Assembly (NCBI RefSeq): GCF_011299555.1
Contig: NZ_CP049857.1
Coordinates: 3,596,001 to 3,660,000, forward strand
DNA from: Dysgonomonas sp. HDW5A
GTDB lineage: Bacteria > Bacteroidota > Bacteroidia > Bacteroidales > Dysgonomonadaceae
DNA length: 64,000 nt
Reading direction: 5' to 3'
The translations under genes were made by a program, and so were the position numbers. The notes under the pieces are model-generated. The model did not search any database and had not been told where the DNA came from. It saw only the letters and a list, made by a program, of their open reading frames with translations. Below, one piece after another: positions 18,816 through 28,700 of the stretch; position 1 is the stretch's first letter; the number at the start of each line of letters is the position of its first letter.

Positions 18816-20789
18816 ATGAAAACTTCAATATATGGTGATAGCGGACTCGAAAAATATCGGTCTACTATTTTATGCAGACATGAAAAATATCAGTTAAAAA
18901 TGGCTGAACTTACAAGTGGTTCAGAACTGAGTGATGCAGCCAACGGATATTTGTTTTATGGATTACATGCATACTCCGATAAATGGGTATTGCGTGAGTG
19001 GGCTCCGAATGCTACTGCCGTTTATTTGATGGGTGATTTCAATCATTGGCAAAAAGATGATTTGAGATACGTTTTCCGTCCTAAGCCCGGTGGAAATTGG
19101 GAACTGGAATTACCCCTTGACGTTTTACGGCATGGTATGCTGTATAAGTTATGGGTAAAATGGGAAGATGGGGCAGGAGAGCGTATACCTGCTTACGTAA
19201 GACGAGTGGTGCAGGATGATGTTAGTAAAATATTCTCGGCTCAGGTGTGGCAGCCCGAACCTTATATATGGAAGAATAATCAGCCTAAAGGAGAGGTAGC
19301 TCCCATTATTTATGAGGCTCATATCGGAATGTCCGGTGAAGAAGAGAATGTTGCGACATACAATCATTTCAGAGAGAAAATATTGCCTTATATTGCTGAT
19401 ATGGGATACAATACCATACAATTAATGGCAATTCAGGAACATCCTTATTATGGATCTTTTGGTTACCAGGTTTCTAATTTTTTTGCACCAAGTTCGCGCT
19501 TCGGTACACCCGAAGAGTTGAAAGAACTGATAGATACAGCTCATAAACTAAATATAAGGGTTGTATTGGATATTGTACATTCACATGCCGTAATTAATGA
19601 AGCCGATGGTTTGAGCCGTTTTGACGGAACTTTTGATCTTTATTTTCATTCAGGAGAGCGAGGAATACATTCTGTATGGAATTCCCGATGTTTTGATTAT
19701 GGTAAGAGTGAAGTTTTAGCTTTCCTTTTATCGAACTGTAAATATTGGTTAGAAGAATTTAAATTCGATGGTTTCAGGTTCGATGGTGTTACCAGTATGA
19801 TGTATTACGATCATGGTATTGGTCGTGATTTTATGGATTATTCGATGTATTATGACGGTAATCAGGATGATGATGCAATTGTTTATCTAACGATGGCAAA
19901 CAAGCTTATTCATGAGGTAAATCCACAAGCATTTACCATCGCCGAGGATATTAGCGGTATGCCGGGACTTGCTTCACCGATCGGAAATATGGGTATAGGA
20001 TTCGACTATCGTATGGCAATGGGTATTGCAGACTTTTGGGTCAAGATACTTAAAAATAAGAAAGATGAAGAGTGGCATGTGGGAGATATGTTCTATGAGT
20101 TGACCAATAAACGCAACGAAGAAAAGACAATCAGTTATGTCGAAAGTCACGATCAGGCAATGGTAGGAGATAAAACACTTATTTTCAATCTCCTTGATAG
20201 TTTGATGTATACAGATATGAATGTTTTTGAACGCAATTCTAAGGTTGACAGAGGTTTGGCTCTTCATAAAATGATTCGACTGGCTACTCTTGCCACTGCC
20301 GGAAACGGATACCTTACTTTTATGGGTAATGAATTCGGCCATCCCGAGTGGATTGATTTTCCGAGAGAGGGTAACGATTGGTCTTATAGGTATGCCCGTC
20401 GTCAGTGGTCTTTGCTGACTGATACAAATCTGAGGTATCGTTTTTTAGCCGAGTTTGAAAAAGAAATGTTAGGCTTAATAAATAAGCAGGACATATTTTC
20501 GTTTCGACCTTTTGCTATCATTCAGAGTACAGCAGATCAGGTATTGATATTTAAGCGTAATAATTTAATATTTCTCTTTAATTTCAATCCGACAAAATCG
20601 TTTACTGATTACGGTTTTGAGGTAGATAAAGGTCAATACAAAATTGTTCTAAACTCTGATGACTCAGAATTTGATGGTTTCGATAGGGTAGACGATAATT
20701 ACGATTATTCGACTCTAAGCATAGAAGGAAAAGATGTATTAAAAGTATATATTCCTGCACGTACTGCTTTTGTCTTGGAGAAGAAATAA
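18816..20789 (+). CDS. glgB: 1,4-alpha-glucan branching enzyme (GH13, with CBM48)
   Basis: The enzyme cuts alpha-1,4 chains and reattaches them by alpha-1,6 links in glycogen. From the ATG at 18816 it has 657 residues: an N-terminal CBM48-like domain with VLREWAPNATAVYLMGDFNHW near 55-75, a GH13 barrel with the nucleophile D323 in FRFDGVTSM, the acid/base E377 in TIAEDISGMPG, VESHDQAM near 445, and a C-terminal beta domain. The size and eukaryote-like motifs match the GBE1-type branching enzyme more than the longer E. coli GlgB. An upstream in-frame ATG at 18777 exists, but the first 13 codons overlap a dispersed palindrome and do not resemble the family, so 18816 is preferred. It is the last gene of the glycogen cluster. 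Confidence 0.92.
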   Translation: MKTSIYGDSGLEKYRSTILCRHEKYQLKMAELTSGSELSDAANGYLFYGLHAYSDKWVLREWAPNATAVYLMGDFNHWQKDDLRYVFRPKPGGNWELELPLDVLRHGMLYKLWVKWEDGAGERIPAYVRRVVQDDVSKIFSAQVWQPEPYIWKNNQPKGEVAPIIYEAHIGMSGEEENVATYNHFREKILPYIADMGYNTIQLMAIQEHPYYGSFGYQVSNFFAPSSRFGTPEELKELIDTAHKLNIRVVLDIVHSHAVINEADGLSRFDGTFDLYFHSGERGIHSVWNSRCFDYGKSEVLAFLLSNCKYWLEEFKFDGFRFDGVTSMMYYDHGIGRDFMDYSMYYDGNQDDDAIVYLTMANKLIHEVNPQAFTIAEDISGMPGLASPIGNMGIGFDYRMAMGIADFWVKILKNKKDEEWHVGDMFYELTNKRNEEKTISYVESHDQAMVGDKTLIFNLLDSLMYTDMNVFERNSKVDRGLALHKMIRLATLATAGNGYLTFMGNEFGHPEWIDFPREGNDWSYRYARRQWSLLTDTNLRYRFLAEFEKEMLGLINKQDIFSFRPFAIIQSTADQVLIFKRNNLIFLFNFNPTKSFTDYGFEVDKGQYKIVLNSDDSEFDGFDRVDDNYDYSTLSIEGKDVLKVYIPARTAFVLEKK

Positions 20790-20809
20790 AATTACTTTAC
20801 AGATATACA

Positions 20810-20849
20810 AATAAAATAAGGTAGCCTTTTACGACTACCTTATTTTATT
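20810..20849. terminator. Bidirectional terminator between glgB and the GH3 gene
   Basis: A perfect 15-bp stem (AATAAAATAAGGTAG and its complement) closes a 10-nt loop. It is flanked by A-rich and T-rich arms, so it would serve both the plus-strand branching enzyme and the minus-strand GH3 gene that converge here. Confidence 0.8.
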
Positions 20850-20876
20850 ATAGTTGATAGGTTAAATACACTTGCT

Positions 20877-23078
20877 TTATTTTATCTTCACTGCTACTGA
20901 ACTTTTCACATCTGCAGAAGATGCCGCACAATGCAAAGTGAATTGATCTGATTCTACAGTCCAGTTATGTGTCTTATCATCAAAGAAAGCTAAGTCTTTA
21001 ACAGGAACAGCTAATTCTACTGTTTGAGTTTCTCCTGCTTTTAGGAATACTTTCTTGAATGCTTTCAGTTCTTTTTCTGGACGCTCTACAGATGGTTTTG
21101 CTTGAGAAGCATATACCTGTACCGACTCTGCACCATCTACTTTTCCTTTGTTCGTTACTGTAAACGATACTTTTATAGTTTCATCTTTACCGTATTCTTT
21201 TTTATCCGTATTGGCTTTTCCATATTCGAATGTAGTATATGAAAGACCATAACCAAAAGGAAATAGAGCAGGTATCTTTTTTGTGTCGTGCCAACGGTAA
21301 CCTACGAGAATATCTTCTTTATAGATTTGCTTGATACTGTCTCCCGGATAAGAGATTGTTCCGAAAGACATAGCACCGTTATCTTCCAATTTCTTAGGTA
21401 TACTGTAAGGCAATTTACCAGATGGATTAATATCACCTGAAATAACATTTGCTGTAGCACTACCTGCCTCCGAACCTAAATACCACGATTGCATAAGGGC
21501 AGGAACTTTATCTAACCAAGGCATCGAAACAGCATTACCACTGACAAGTATTATACCTAAGTTTTTATTTACTTTTAATAGATCATCAATCAGTTCGTTT
21601 TGTCCGAAAGGTAAATCGTAAGTGATTCGGTCTGCACCCTCGCAATCTTGCTGGAAATTTTTATTCAATCCACCGAAAAATAGAATTACATCTGCCCCTT
21701 TAGCTAAGGCTAGAGCTTCTCTTTTTAATGAATCTGCATTGTATGGTGATGGTACAAAGTTATCATATACCGTAGGTCCTGAACCATATCCCATTGTATA
21801 CGCAACATTATTCTCACCGTATTTCGCTTTAAGACCTTCTAGCGGAGATATCTCTTGCTTAACTTTCAATTCCGAGGAACCTCCACCTACTGTTAACGAG
21901 CGGGTAGCATTTTCGCCGATTACAACAATTTTCTTGTATCTGTTCTGACCAATGGGAAAGAAGTTCTTTTCATTTTTCATCAGTACGATACCTTGTTCAG
22001 CCACTTTACGTGCTACATCTGCATGTTCTTGAGTTGCAAAACTTCCATAAGGACGATTACGATTCATATTGGTTCTGAAATTCAGACGAAGCACCCTTTT
22101 TACTTTCTCATCCAAAGATGATTCGGGAAGTTCTCCTTTTCTGATCATTTCTAAATAAGGCTGAGCCATAAAATAATTGTCATAAGCGAAACTTTCGCCC
22201 CATGTCAATCCATTTGTCCAGCTCCCCATTTCTATATCCAGGCCATTCAGAGCCGCTTCTTTGGTATCGTGGGCACTTCCCCAGTCGGTAACAAGTACGC
22301 CGTCAAAACCCCACTCACCTTTGAGTATTTTATTGACAAGTCTTTCGTTATGGCTACAGTATTGTCCTCTGAACTTATTATATGATCCCATAATAGCCCA
22401 TACCTTTCCCTCTTGAACTCCGGCTTTAAAAGCAGGCAGATATATTTCATATAATGCTCTGTCGCTTACTTCTACATCAATATGACCACGCCAAAGCTCT
22501 TGATTGTTAAGGGCAAAGTGTTTCATACAAGCGGCAACTCCGTTTTGTTGTACCCCTTGTATAAAGGGGACTACCATTTTAGATGCCAAGTACGGATCTT
22601 CCCCTAGATATTCGAAATTACGTCCATTCATTGGTGTACGGTAGATATTTACACCGGGACCAAGTATAATATCTTTCTTTCTGAAACGTGCTTCTTCTCC
22701 TAAAGCATTTCCATATTCAAGAGAAAGCTCCGGATTAAAGGTTGCAGCAAGACATGTTAAAGCCGGAAATGCGGTACATGAGTCGTTTGTCCAACCTGCA
22801 TGATTCCATGTATCCCAATCTATCTCCATACGAACGCCATGAGGGCCATCACTCATCCATATTTCGGGAATACCTAAACGGCGACATCCGGGAGTACTGA
22901 ATTTTGATTGTGCATGTATCATGGCAATCTTTTCTTCGAGAGTCATCTTTGACAATGCATCATTTACTCTTGCTTCAATAGGTTTACTTTCATCCAGATA
23001 TACAGGAACCGATTTGGTTTGTGCCTGAGTCTGCAAAGTAAATAAAGCAAGAAGACTACAGAAAAACAGTTTTTTCAT
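20877..23078 (-). CDS. GH3 beta-glucosidase, probable xyloglucan oligosaccharide enzyme
   Basis: The 733-residue protein has an N-terminal Sec leader (MKKLFFCSLLALFTLQTQAQ), a GH3 N-terminal barrel with the nucleophile D265 in VLVTDWGSAH, a GH3 C-terminal alpha/beta domain, and a fibronectin-III-like domain from about 630. GH3 enzymes remove terminal beta-linked glucose or xylose from non-reducing ends. Beside GH31, GH95, GH5 and GH2 genes it would degrade the beta-1,4-glucan backbone of xyloglucan oligosaccharides in the periplasm. It ends against a bidirectional terminator and lies in the same direction as GH95. Specificity is inferred from context. Confidence 0.9.
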   Translation of the reverse strand: MKKLFFCSLLALFTLQTQAQTKSVPVYLDESKPIEARVNDALSKMTLEEKIAMIHAQSKFSTPGCRRLGIPEIWMSDGPHGVRMEIDWDTWNHAGWTNDSCTAFPALTCLAATFNPELSLEYGNALGEEARFRKKDIILGPGVNIYRTPMNGRNFEYLGEDPYLASKMVVPFIQGVQQNGVAACMKHFALNNQELWRGHIDVEVSDRALYEIYLPAFKAGVQEGKVWAIMGSYNKFRGQYCSHNERLVNKILKGEWGFDGVLVTDWGSAHDTKEAALNGLDIEMGSWTNGLTWGESFAYDNYFMAQPYLEMIRKGELPESSLDEKVKRVLRLNFRTNMNRNRPYGSFATQEHADVARKVAEQGIVLMKNEKNFFPIGQNRYKKIVVIGENATRSLTVGGGSSELKVKQEISPLEGLKAKYGENNVAYTMGYGSGPTVYDNFVPSPYNADSLKREALALAKGADVILFFGGLNKNFQQDCEGADRITYDLPFGQNELIDDLLKVNKNLGIILVSGNAVSMPWLDKVPALMQSWYLGSEAGSATANVISGDINPSGKLPYSIPKKLEDNGAMSFGTISYPGDSIKQIYKEDILVGYRWHDTKKIPALFPFGYGLSYTTFEYGKANTDKKEYGKDETIKVSFTVTNKGKVDGAESVQVYASQAKPSVERPEKELKAFKKVFLKAGETQTVELAVPVKDLAFFDDKTHNWTVESDQFTLHCAASSADVKSSVAVKIK

Positions 23079-23134
23079 ATTCTTTTATTTGATTTTAGAT
23101 TTAAATAATCAATGATAATTAATGTTACATTGCC

Positions 23135-23210
23135 TTGTAGGGGCAGGGCTTTGCTCTGCCCGAAAACGATAAGATTTGATAGAGGGTAGGGTAGAACCCT
23201 ACCCCTACAA
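23135..23210. repeat. Composite REP-like palindromic element
   Basis: This 76-bp intergenic element is bounded by the inverted repeat TTGTAGGGG (23135-23143) and CCCCTACAA (23202-23210). It contains two inner hairpins: GGGCAGGGC with GCTCTGCCC at 23141-23161, and GGGTAGGGT-AGA-ACCCTACCC at 23184-23204. It is GC-rich compared with its surroundings. The layout resembles REP pairs (BIMEs) or a small non-autonomous element. No transposase is nearby. Confidence 0.7.
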
Positions 23211-23239
23211 CATACGACAGTAAATTTATCTTGTATTAC

Positions 23240-25600
23240 TTATTTGATTTGTATTGTGATTCGTTCTTTCTTCTTTAATTTGAAATTTAATTTTCCTTCT
23301 TGAATAGTATAATCTTTTATCCCATTGATCAGAGGTTCTCCTTCTGGTAGTTTCAACGTGAAAGAGTTGGGGATATCGGACTTTATTTCGATAGAACTAA
23401 TAGATCCATTCTTCCATGAGAATGTTACTTCTGCTCCACCTCTAACTTTTAGTCCTTTTACAGATCCAGCTTTCCATTCTGTCGGAATAGCAGGTAAAAG
23501 TTCGATATAGCCTGCATGACTTTGTAGAAGCATTTCAATAATTCCTGCCGAACCTCCGAAATTGCCATCAATTTGCATTGGTGGATGGGCACTGAACAGG
23601 TTAGGGTAGGTGCCTCTTCCCTTTCCGGCGGGTTTAAGAAGATCACCGATTAATTTATAGGCTCTGTTTCCGTCTTTTAGTCTGGCCCAGAAGTTTATTT
23701 TCCAAGCCATAGACCAGCCTGTTGATTCATCTCCTCTCCGTTCTAAAGTCATTTTTGCTGCCTCCATTAATTGTGGAGAGGTTGCGTCGTTTAATTCGTA
23801 TCCAGGATACAATCCGTATAACTGAGATACATGGCGGTGATGTATTTCTACTTCATCGTAATCTTCCAACCATTCCATGATTTGACCATGTTTGCCAATG
23901 GAGGTAGGAGCTAATCGTTCTTTCTTTACTTCTATTGTTTCAATCCAATCTTGATCGACGTTTAATAGCTTGGCAGCCTCTGATACGTTTGTGAACAGTT
24001 CTCTGATAATTTGGTTGTCCATTGTTGATCCTGCACTGATGCTGACAGCTTCTTTTTGGGATGTAAAGTAGCTGTTCTCGGGCGATGTTGTAGGAGCCGT
24101 TACCAGATAGCCATTGTTAGGATCTTCAATCAACATATCTTCGAAAAATAGAGCTGCCCCTTTCATAGTTGGATAGACTGATTTTAGGTATTCTAAATCT
24201 TGAGTATATAAATAATGTTCCCATAGATGTTGGCATAACCAAGCTCCTGCAGTATTAGTTGCTCCCCACGATGGACTCTCGGATGGAGATGTGAAGCCCC
24301 AAACATTGCCCAGAATATGTGTAACCCATCCTCTGCTGTTGTAGTAAATGCGAGCTGTTTTCTGCCCCGGTTCAACAAGACTTTTGGTATATTCAATCAA
24401 GGGGAGGTGTAATTCCGAAAGGTTGCCGGCCTCGGCACCCCACAGATTCATCTGTAAGTTGATATTCAAATGATAATCGGCATTCCAAGGAGGTATTATT
24501 TGTGGAGCCCACAACCCTTGCAGGTTAGGGGGAAGACCTCCCGTACGAGTCGATGAAATAAGCAAATAACGTCCGTATTGCATATATAGTGCAACCAGAT
24601 CGTGATCACTTTTATCAGTAGCAAATGCTTCTAATCTTTTATTGATAGGAAGATCTGAATTCTTGTTTTTACTCAGAGTTAAATCAACACGATTAAATAA
24701 TTGTTGGTACTTTGATATATGATTTTTCTTTAGTGTTGAATAATCGGCATCTATTTTTTCTATCAGTTTTGCAGCCTCTTCTTTTTCGTTTTCATTGTTA
24801 TAGTTTGTGGCTAAAGAGACCAATAAAATAACCTCATCTGCATTTTGTATTTGTATATTTTTATTTCCTGTAACTAATGTTCCTCCTTTTGGGATAACTT
24901 TTACTTGTCCGAAATATTTCATTCCGTCGTTTTTTACATTATCCGTCATTTGTCCGTAAATAGATAATGTATTGCCTTGAACTGAGACCTCATAATTTTC
25001 TTCTCTATTGAGCGAAATTGTCAGATTAAGGGCTTTTGCCTTGCTTGCCGTATACTTGATAACACCGATATCATCCGAAAATGAGGTGAAATATTCCCGG
25101 TTGTATACGATGTCTCCTTTGCGAAAGGACGTTGTAGACAGTGCATTGTTTATATCCAAAGTCCTCTTGTAATCGATTATTGAGTCTGATTTATCGGGGT
25201 ATAGAAAATCAATTTGCAGATTGCCGAAATTCTGAAAACTGCCGTATGCCGAAATATCGGCACTCCCTTTACCTAAGCAAGTAAAGGTTTTATACATCAG
25301 ATCTTGTGCTTCTTTATTCTTATTTTCGAAAAGAAGTTTCCTTATTTCACCTAAATGCTTATAGGCTTCGGGATTATCGGCATCTTGCTTATTGCCTGAC
25401 CATAAGGATATCTCGTTTAATACGATTCGTTCTTTCTCTACACCTCCCCAAGGCATCATTCCTATACGTCCGTTACCAAGAGGAATAGATTCTTCCCAAA
25501 TGGAGGCAGGGTTTTCAAAGTAATATTGCCAAGTATTCTGTGCAGAGATAGATAAGGTGATACATAGAGATAAGATAATGGAGGACGTTATTTTCTTCAT
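23240..25600 (-). CDS. GH95 alpha-L-fucosidase
   Basis: GH95 enzymes are inverting alpha-1,2-L-fucosidases (some act on alpha-L-galactose) that cut Fuc-alpha-1,2-Gal caps. The 786-residue protein has a Sec leader (to about SISAQ, residue 20), the family N-terminal beta domain with EESIPLGNGRIGMMPWGG at 36-53, an (alpha/alpha)6 barrel with TTSPENSYF and the probable catalytic E508, and a C-terminal beta domain. Fucosylated xyloglucan carries exactly a Fuc-alpha-1,2-Gal cap, which fits the neighbouring GH31, GH5 and GH2 genes and the fucose catabolic genes about 18 kb away. Upstream lies a TAACTTTG promoter motif and a dispersed palindrome. Confidence 0.92.
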   Translation of the reverse strand: MKKITSSIILSLCITLSISAQNTWQYYFENPASIWEESIPLGNGRIGMMPWGGVEKERIVLNEISLWSGNKQDADNPEAYKHLGEIRKLLFENKNKEAQDLMYKTFTCLGKGSADISAYGSFQNFGNLQIDFLYPDKSDSIIDYKRTLDINNALSTTSFRKGDIVYNREYFTSFSDDIGVIKYTASKAKALNLTISLNREENYEVSVQGNTLSIYGQMTDNVKNDGMKYFGQVKVIPKGGTLVTGNKNIQIQNADEVILLVSLATNYNNENEKEEAAKLIEKIDADYSTLKKNHISKYQQLFNRVDLTLSKNKNSDLPINKRLEAFATDKSDHDLVALYMQYGRYLLISSTRTGGLPPNLQGLWAPQIIPPWNADYHLNINLQMNLWGAEAGNLSELHLPLIEYTKSLVEPGQKTARIYYNSRGWVTHILGNVWGFTSPSESPSWGATNTAGAWLCQHLWEHYLYTQDLEYLKSVYPTMKGAALFFEDMLIEDPNNGYLVTAPTTSPENSYFTSQKEAVSISAGSTMDNQIIRELFTNVSEAAKLLNVDQDWIETIEVKKERLAPTSIGKHGQIMEWLEDYDEVEIHHRHVSQLYGLYPGYELNDATSPQLMEAAKMTLERRGDESTGWSMAWKINFWARLKDGNRAYKLIGDLLKPAGKGRGTYPNLFSAHPPMQIDGNFGGSAGIIEMLLQSHAGYIELLPAIPTEWKAGSVKGLKVRGGAEVTFSWKNGSISSIEIKSDIPNSFTLKLPEGEPLINGIKDYTIQEGKLNFKLKKKERITIQIK

Positions 25601-25644
25601 GGTTATAGGTTTCTTGATATAATGTATTCGGCAAAGCCGATAAA

Positions 25645-25659
25645 AAGGTCTGAGACCTT
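25645..25659. repeat. Dispersed palindrome, copy 2 (AAGGTCTGAGACCTT)
   Basis: The palindrome is perfect, with 7-bp arms around one base. It lies 45 bp before the GH95 start codon and just downstream of a possible -7 motif at 25667-25674, so it would fall at or near the transcription start. Confidence 0.6.
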
Positions 25660-25666
25660 AACTATA

Positions 25667-25674
25667 CAAAGTTA
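25667..25674 (-). promoter_or_regulatory. Putative GH95 -7 promoter element
   Basis: The minus strand reads TAACTTTG (TAnnTTTG), 67 bp before the GH95 ATG. No convincing -33 element is present, which is common for genes that need an activator. Confidence 0.4.
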
Positions 25675-25781
25675 TTGTTTAATTAGTATACTGTCTTCTA
25701 AAAGTGTTTCCGTTCAGGGTATTTCATTCATCAATATGGGGGGGATTTGCTTACTAAATAGTGCTGATATGTTTCTTGAGG

Positions 25782-28700
25782 CTAATTTATAAACCTTTTT
25801 TTATATTCGTTGGGTGTTACACCGAATTCGTCTTTAAAGTACTTCCTAAAGTATTTGGGGTCGTTAAAGCCTACCTGAAATGCGATTTCGTTGACAAACA
25901 TTTGGCTTTTTTCTAATAGATTGGCTGCACGTTTCAGTCTTATAAAACGAATGAACTCCGATGGTGATTTATCGGTCAATGCCAATATCTTTTTATAAAA
26001 GTAGACGCGGCTCATAGCCATTTCCCGACATAAATCTTCCACCAGAAAATCGGCATTACTTATATTCTCTTCGACAATGGAGATTGCTTTTTTTACAAAC
26101 TTTTCGTCCATTGTCATTATTTCTATTTCGGTCGGATTTACTTCTATTTTCTTCTTGAAGTTATGCTGATTTTTCTTTTGACGTTCTATTATTTTTGAGA
26201 TTTTCAGTGTCAACATATCTATGTTAAATGGTTTTGAAATATAATCATCTGCCCCGGCTTCTATTCCCGAATATTGGTTTTCTTCGGACGATTTTGCTGT
26301 AAGAAGTATTATCGGAATATGAGAAGTTCGGATATCTGCTTTTATAATACGACAGAGTTCGTACCCATCCATCTTGGGCATCATTACATCACATAAAATA
26401 ATATCAGGCAATTGATCTAATATTATTTGAGATGCTTCTTCTCCATCATTTGCTGTAATTACCCGATATGATTTTATGAATAAGCTTTGGATAAATTCTC
26501 TAAAATCTTCATTATCATCTACAATTAATAATAGCGGCAGATTTAAATCTTTGGAGGGGGTAGAAGATTTGTTTTCAATTGGTTCAGGTATTTCAGAAGT
26601 CTCAGTACTTCCCGAATAAATAATATCCTGACTTTTAGATTCTTTATAACTCGAGTTGTCTATCGGTATCAACACTGTAAATGTAGAGCCTTTGCCGACA
26701 GTACTTTCCACTGAAATTTCGCCGTTGTGCAGTTTCACATATTCACTGACTAAATGTAATCCGACTCCGGTTCCAGTTTGGTTTATCTTTTGAGATTGTT
26801 CAATGCGAAAAAAACGATCGAATATTTTTTCTAAATACTTTTCTTCAATACCTATGCCTGTATCGGATACTTTAATGCAAAGTTGTTTTTTTGCATCTTT
26901 TTGAACCTCTTCAGTAATACCTATACTTACATCTATATGTCCTTCTTCAGTGTACTTGAAAGCATTGGAAATAAGGTTAATTACGATTTTACTCATTTTC
27001 TCGGGATCGAAGCTCATCTGAAGTTCTTTGAGATAAGTTGTAAATGTAAATTTGATAGGTTTGTCGGCAGCCAAAGAGGAGAAAGACTGACAGATATCTT
27101 TTACTATTGGTATTATATCGCCTGTAGAGAGGCTCAGATTCATTTTATTTAAGTCTAACTTCCTGAAATCGAGAATTTCATTTACCATGTTGAGAAGGCT
27201 TAAAGCATTTTTACGCATAATTGTCAATAATGTTTTTTGCTCTTCAGTATATGGCTCTTTTAAAAGTTTCTCAAGAGGAGTTAGTATAAGCGTTATGGGT
27301 GTTTTAAACTCATGGCTGATATTTGTGAAAAATCTGAACTTCAATTCATCAACTTCATGAATTTTATCGGCCTCCATTATCTTTTGTGCCTGTTTAAACT
27401 CATGCTTTTGTTTATTGAGCTTATATATGATGAAGAATCTCAAAAATATTATGAGAATAATAAAATAGATGAAAAATGCCCACCATGTAAGCCAGAATGG
27501 TGGTTTTACTATAATTTTCATTACTAGTGGTGTGTCACTCCAAACCCCGTCGTTGTTACCTGCATATATTATCAACTTGTAAGTACCCGAATTTAGATTT
27601 GAATAAGATGCTGCTCCGATTCCATTTTTAACCTCTATCCAATCCGTGTCTAAGCCTTCCAGCATATATTTGTAGTGATTCTTTTCGGGGTGTATATAGT
27701 TTAGAGCCGAGAAAAGAAGAGTGAAATTAGTCTCTTTGTAGTTAAGTGTAATCTCACTCAGGTAAGTAATTGATTTAGTAATAATAACTCTGCCATTATA
27801 TTTTTCATTGGGCTTTATGGGTTGATTTGCAATTAGTAATTCAGTAAATCGAGGCTTGGGAATATACTCATTAAAAACAATATTATTGGGGTCAAAGCTT
27901 ATATATCCGTTTGTACTTCCCACGTATATCATTCCCGTTTTGTCTTTAAATATTGCATTCTGATTGCAAATAGAACTGGGAAGCCCATCTTTTACATCAA
28001 AATAAGTAATTGAATAGTTCAAGATGCCATTTGTCAATCCACAATGAATACAAGCTAATCCGTTGCGGGTACCCACCCAAATATTATTATTGTTGTCTTC
28101 GATAAGCGATACAGTCTCGTCGCTGGGAAGCCCTTCTTTAGTTGTAATATATGTGATTTGATTATTGGAGGGATCATATATATTGAGTCCATTATCTGTA
28201 GCTATCCACGTTAAATTTCTCGAATCTACCAATATATTGTTCGTTAAGATGTCCGAAAGAGAATCTTGCTTTGTTTGTTCTTTGAAATATGGAGTTATTT
28301 GCTGTGTTTTATTGTCTATAATATTAATGCCTCTATCGGTGCTTAAAAAAATATTCTTATTTATATCAGTATATACCGAAAGTATGTAATCGGAATGTAG
28401 CTGGGGGGTATTTGCGACTGTATGCCTTTCGAATTTGGTCCGCGACGGGTTTAATTTGCTAACTCCTCCTCCTAAAGTGCCAATCCAAAGGTTATTATCT
28501 ATATCCTCGGCAAGCCCGTATACGCTTTTACCTGATATTGAATTTGAATCAGTCTCATTAATCTGATATCGTGTAAAATTTTTACCATCGAAAGAGTTGA
28601 GACCTCCCAGAAATGTTCCTATCCATAATTTCTTGGAATGATCTTCTAATAGAGACGTAATTATATCAGCAGATATACTTTGGGGATTGTTGGCGTTATA

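Noticed and set aside
19974-20342. 122-codon open frame opposite glgB
   Set aside because: It lies inside the conserved GH13 barrel on the other strand and shows no domain or leader.
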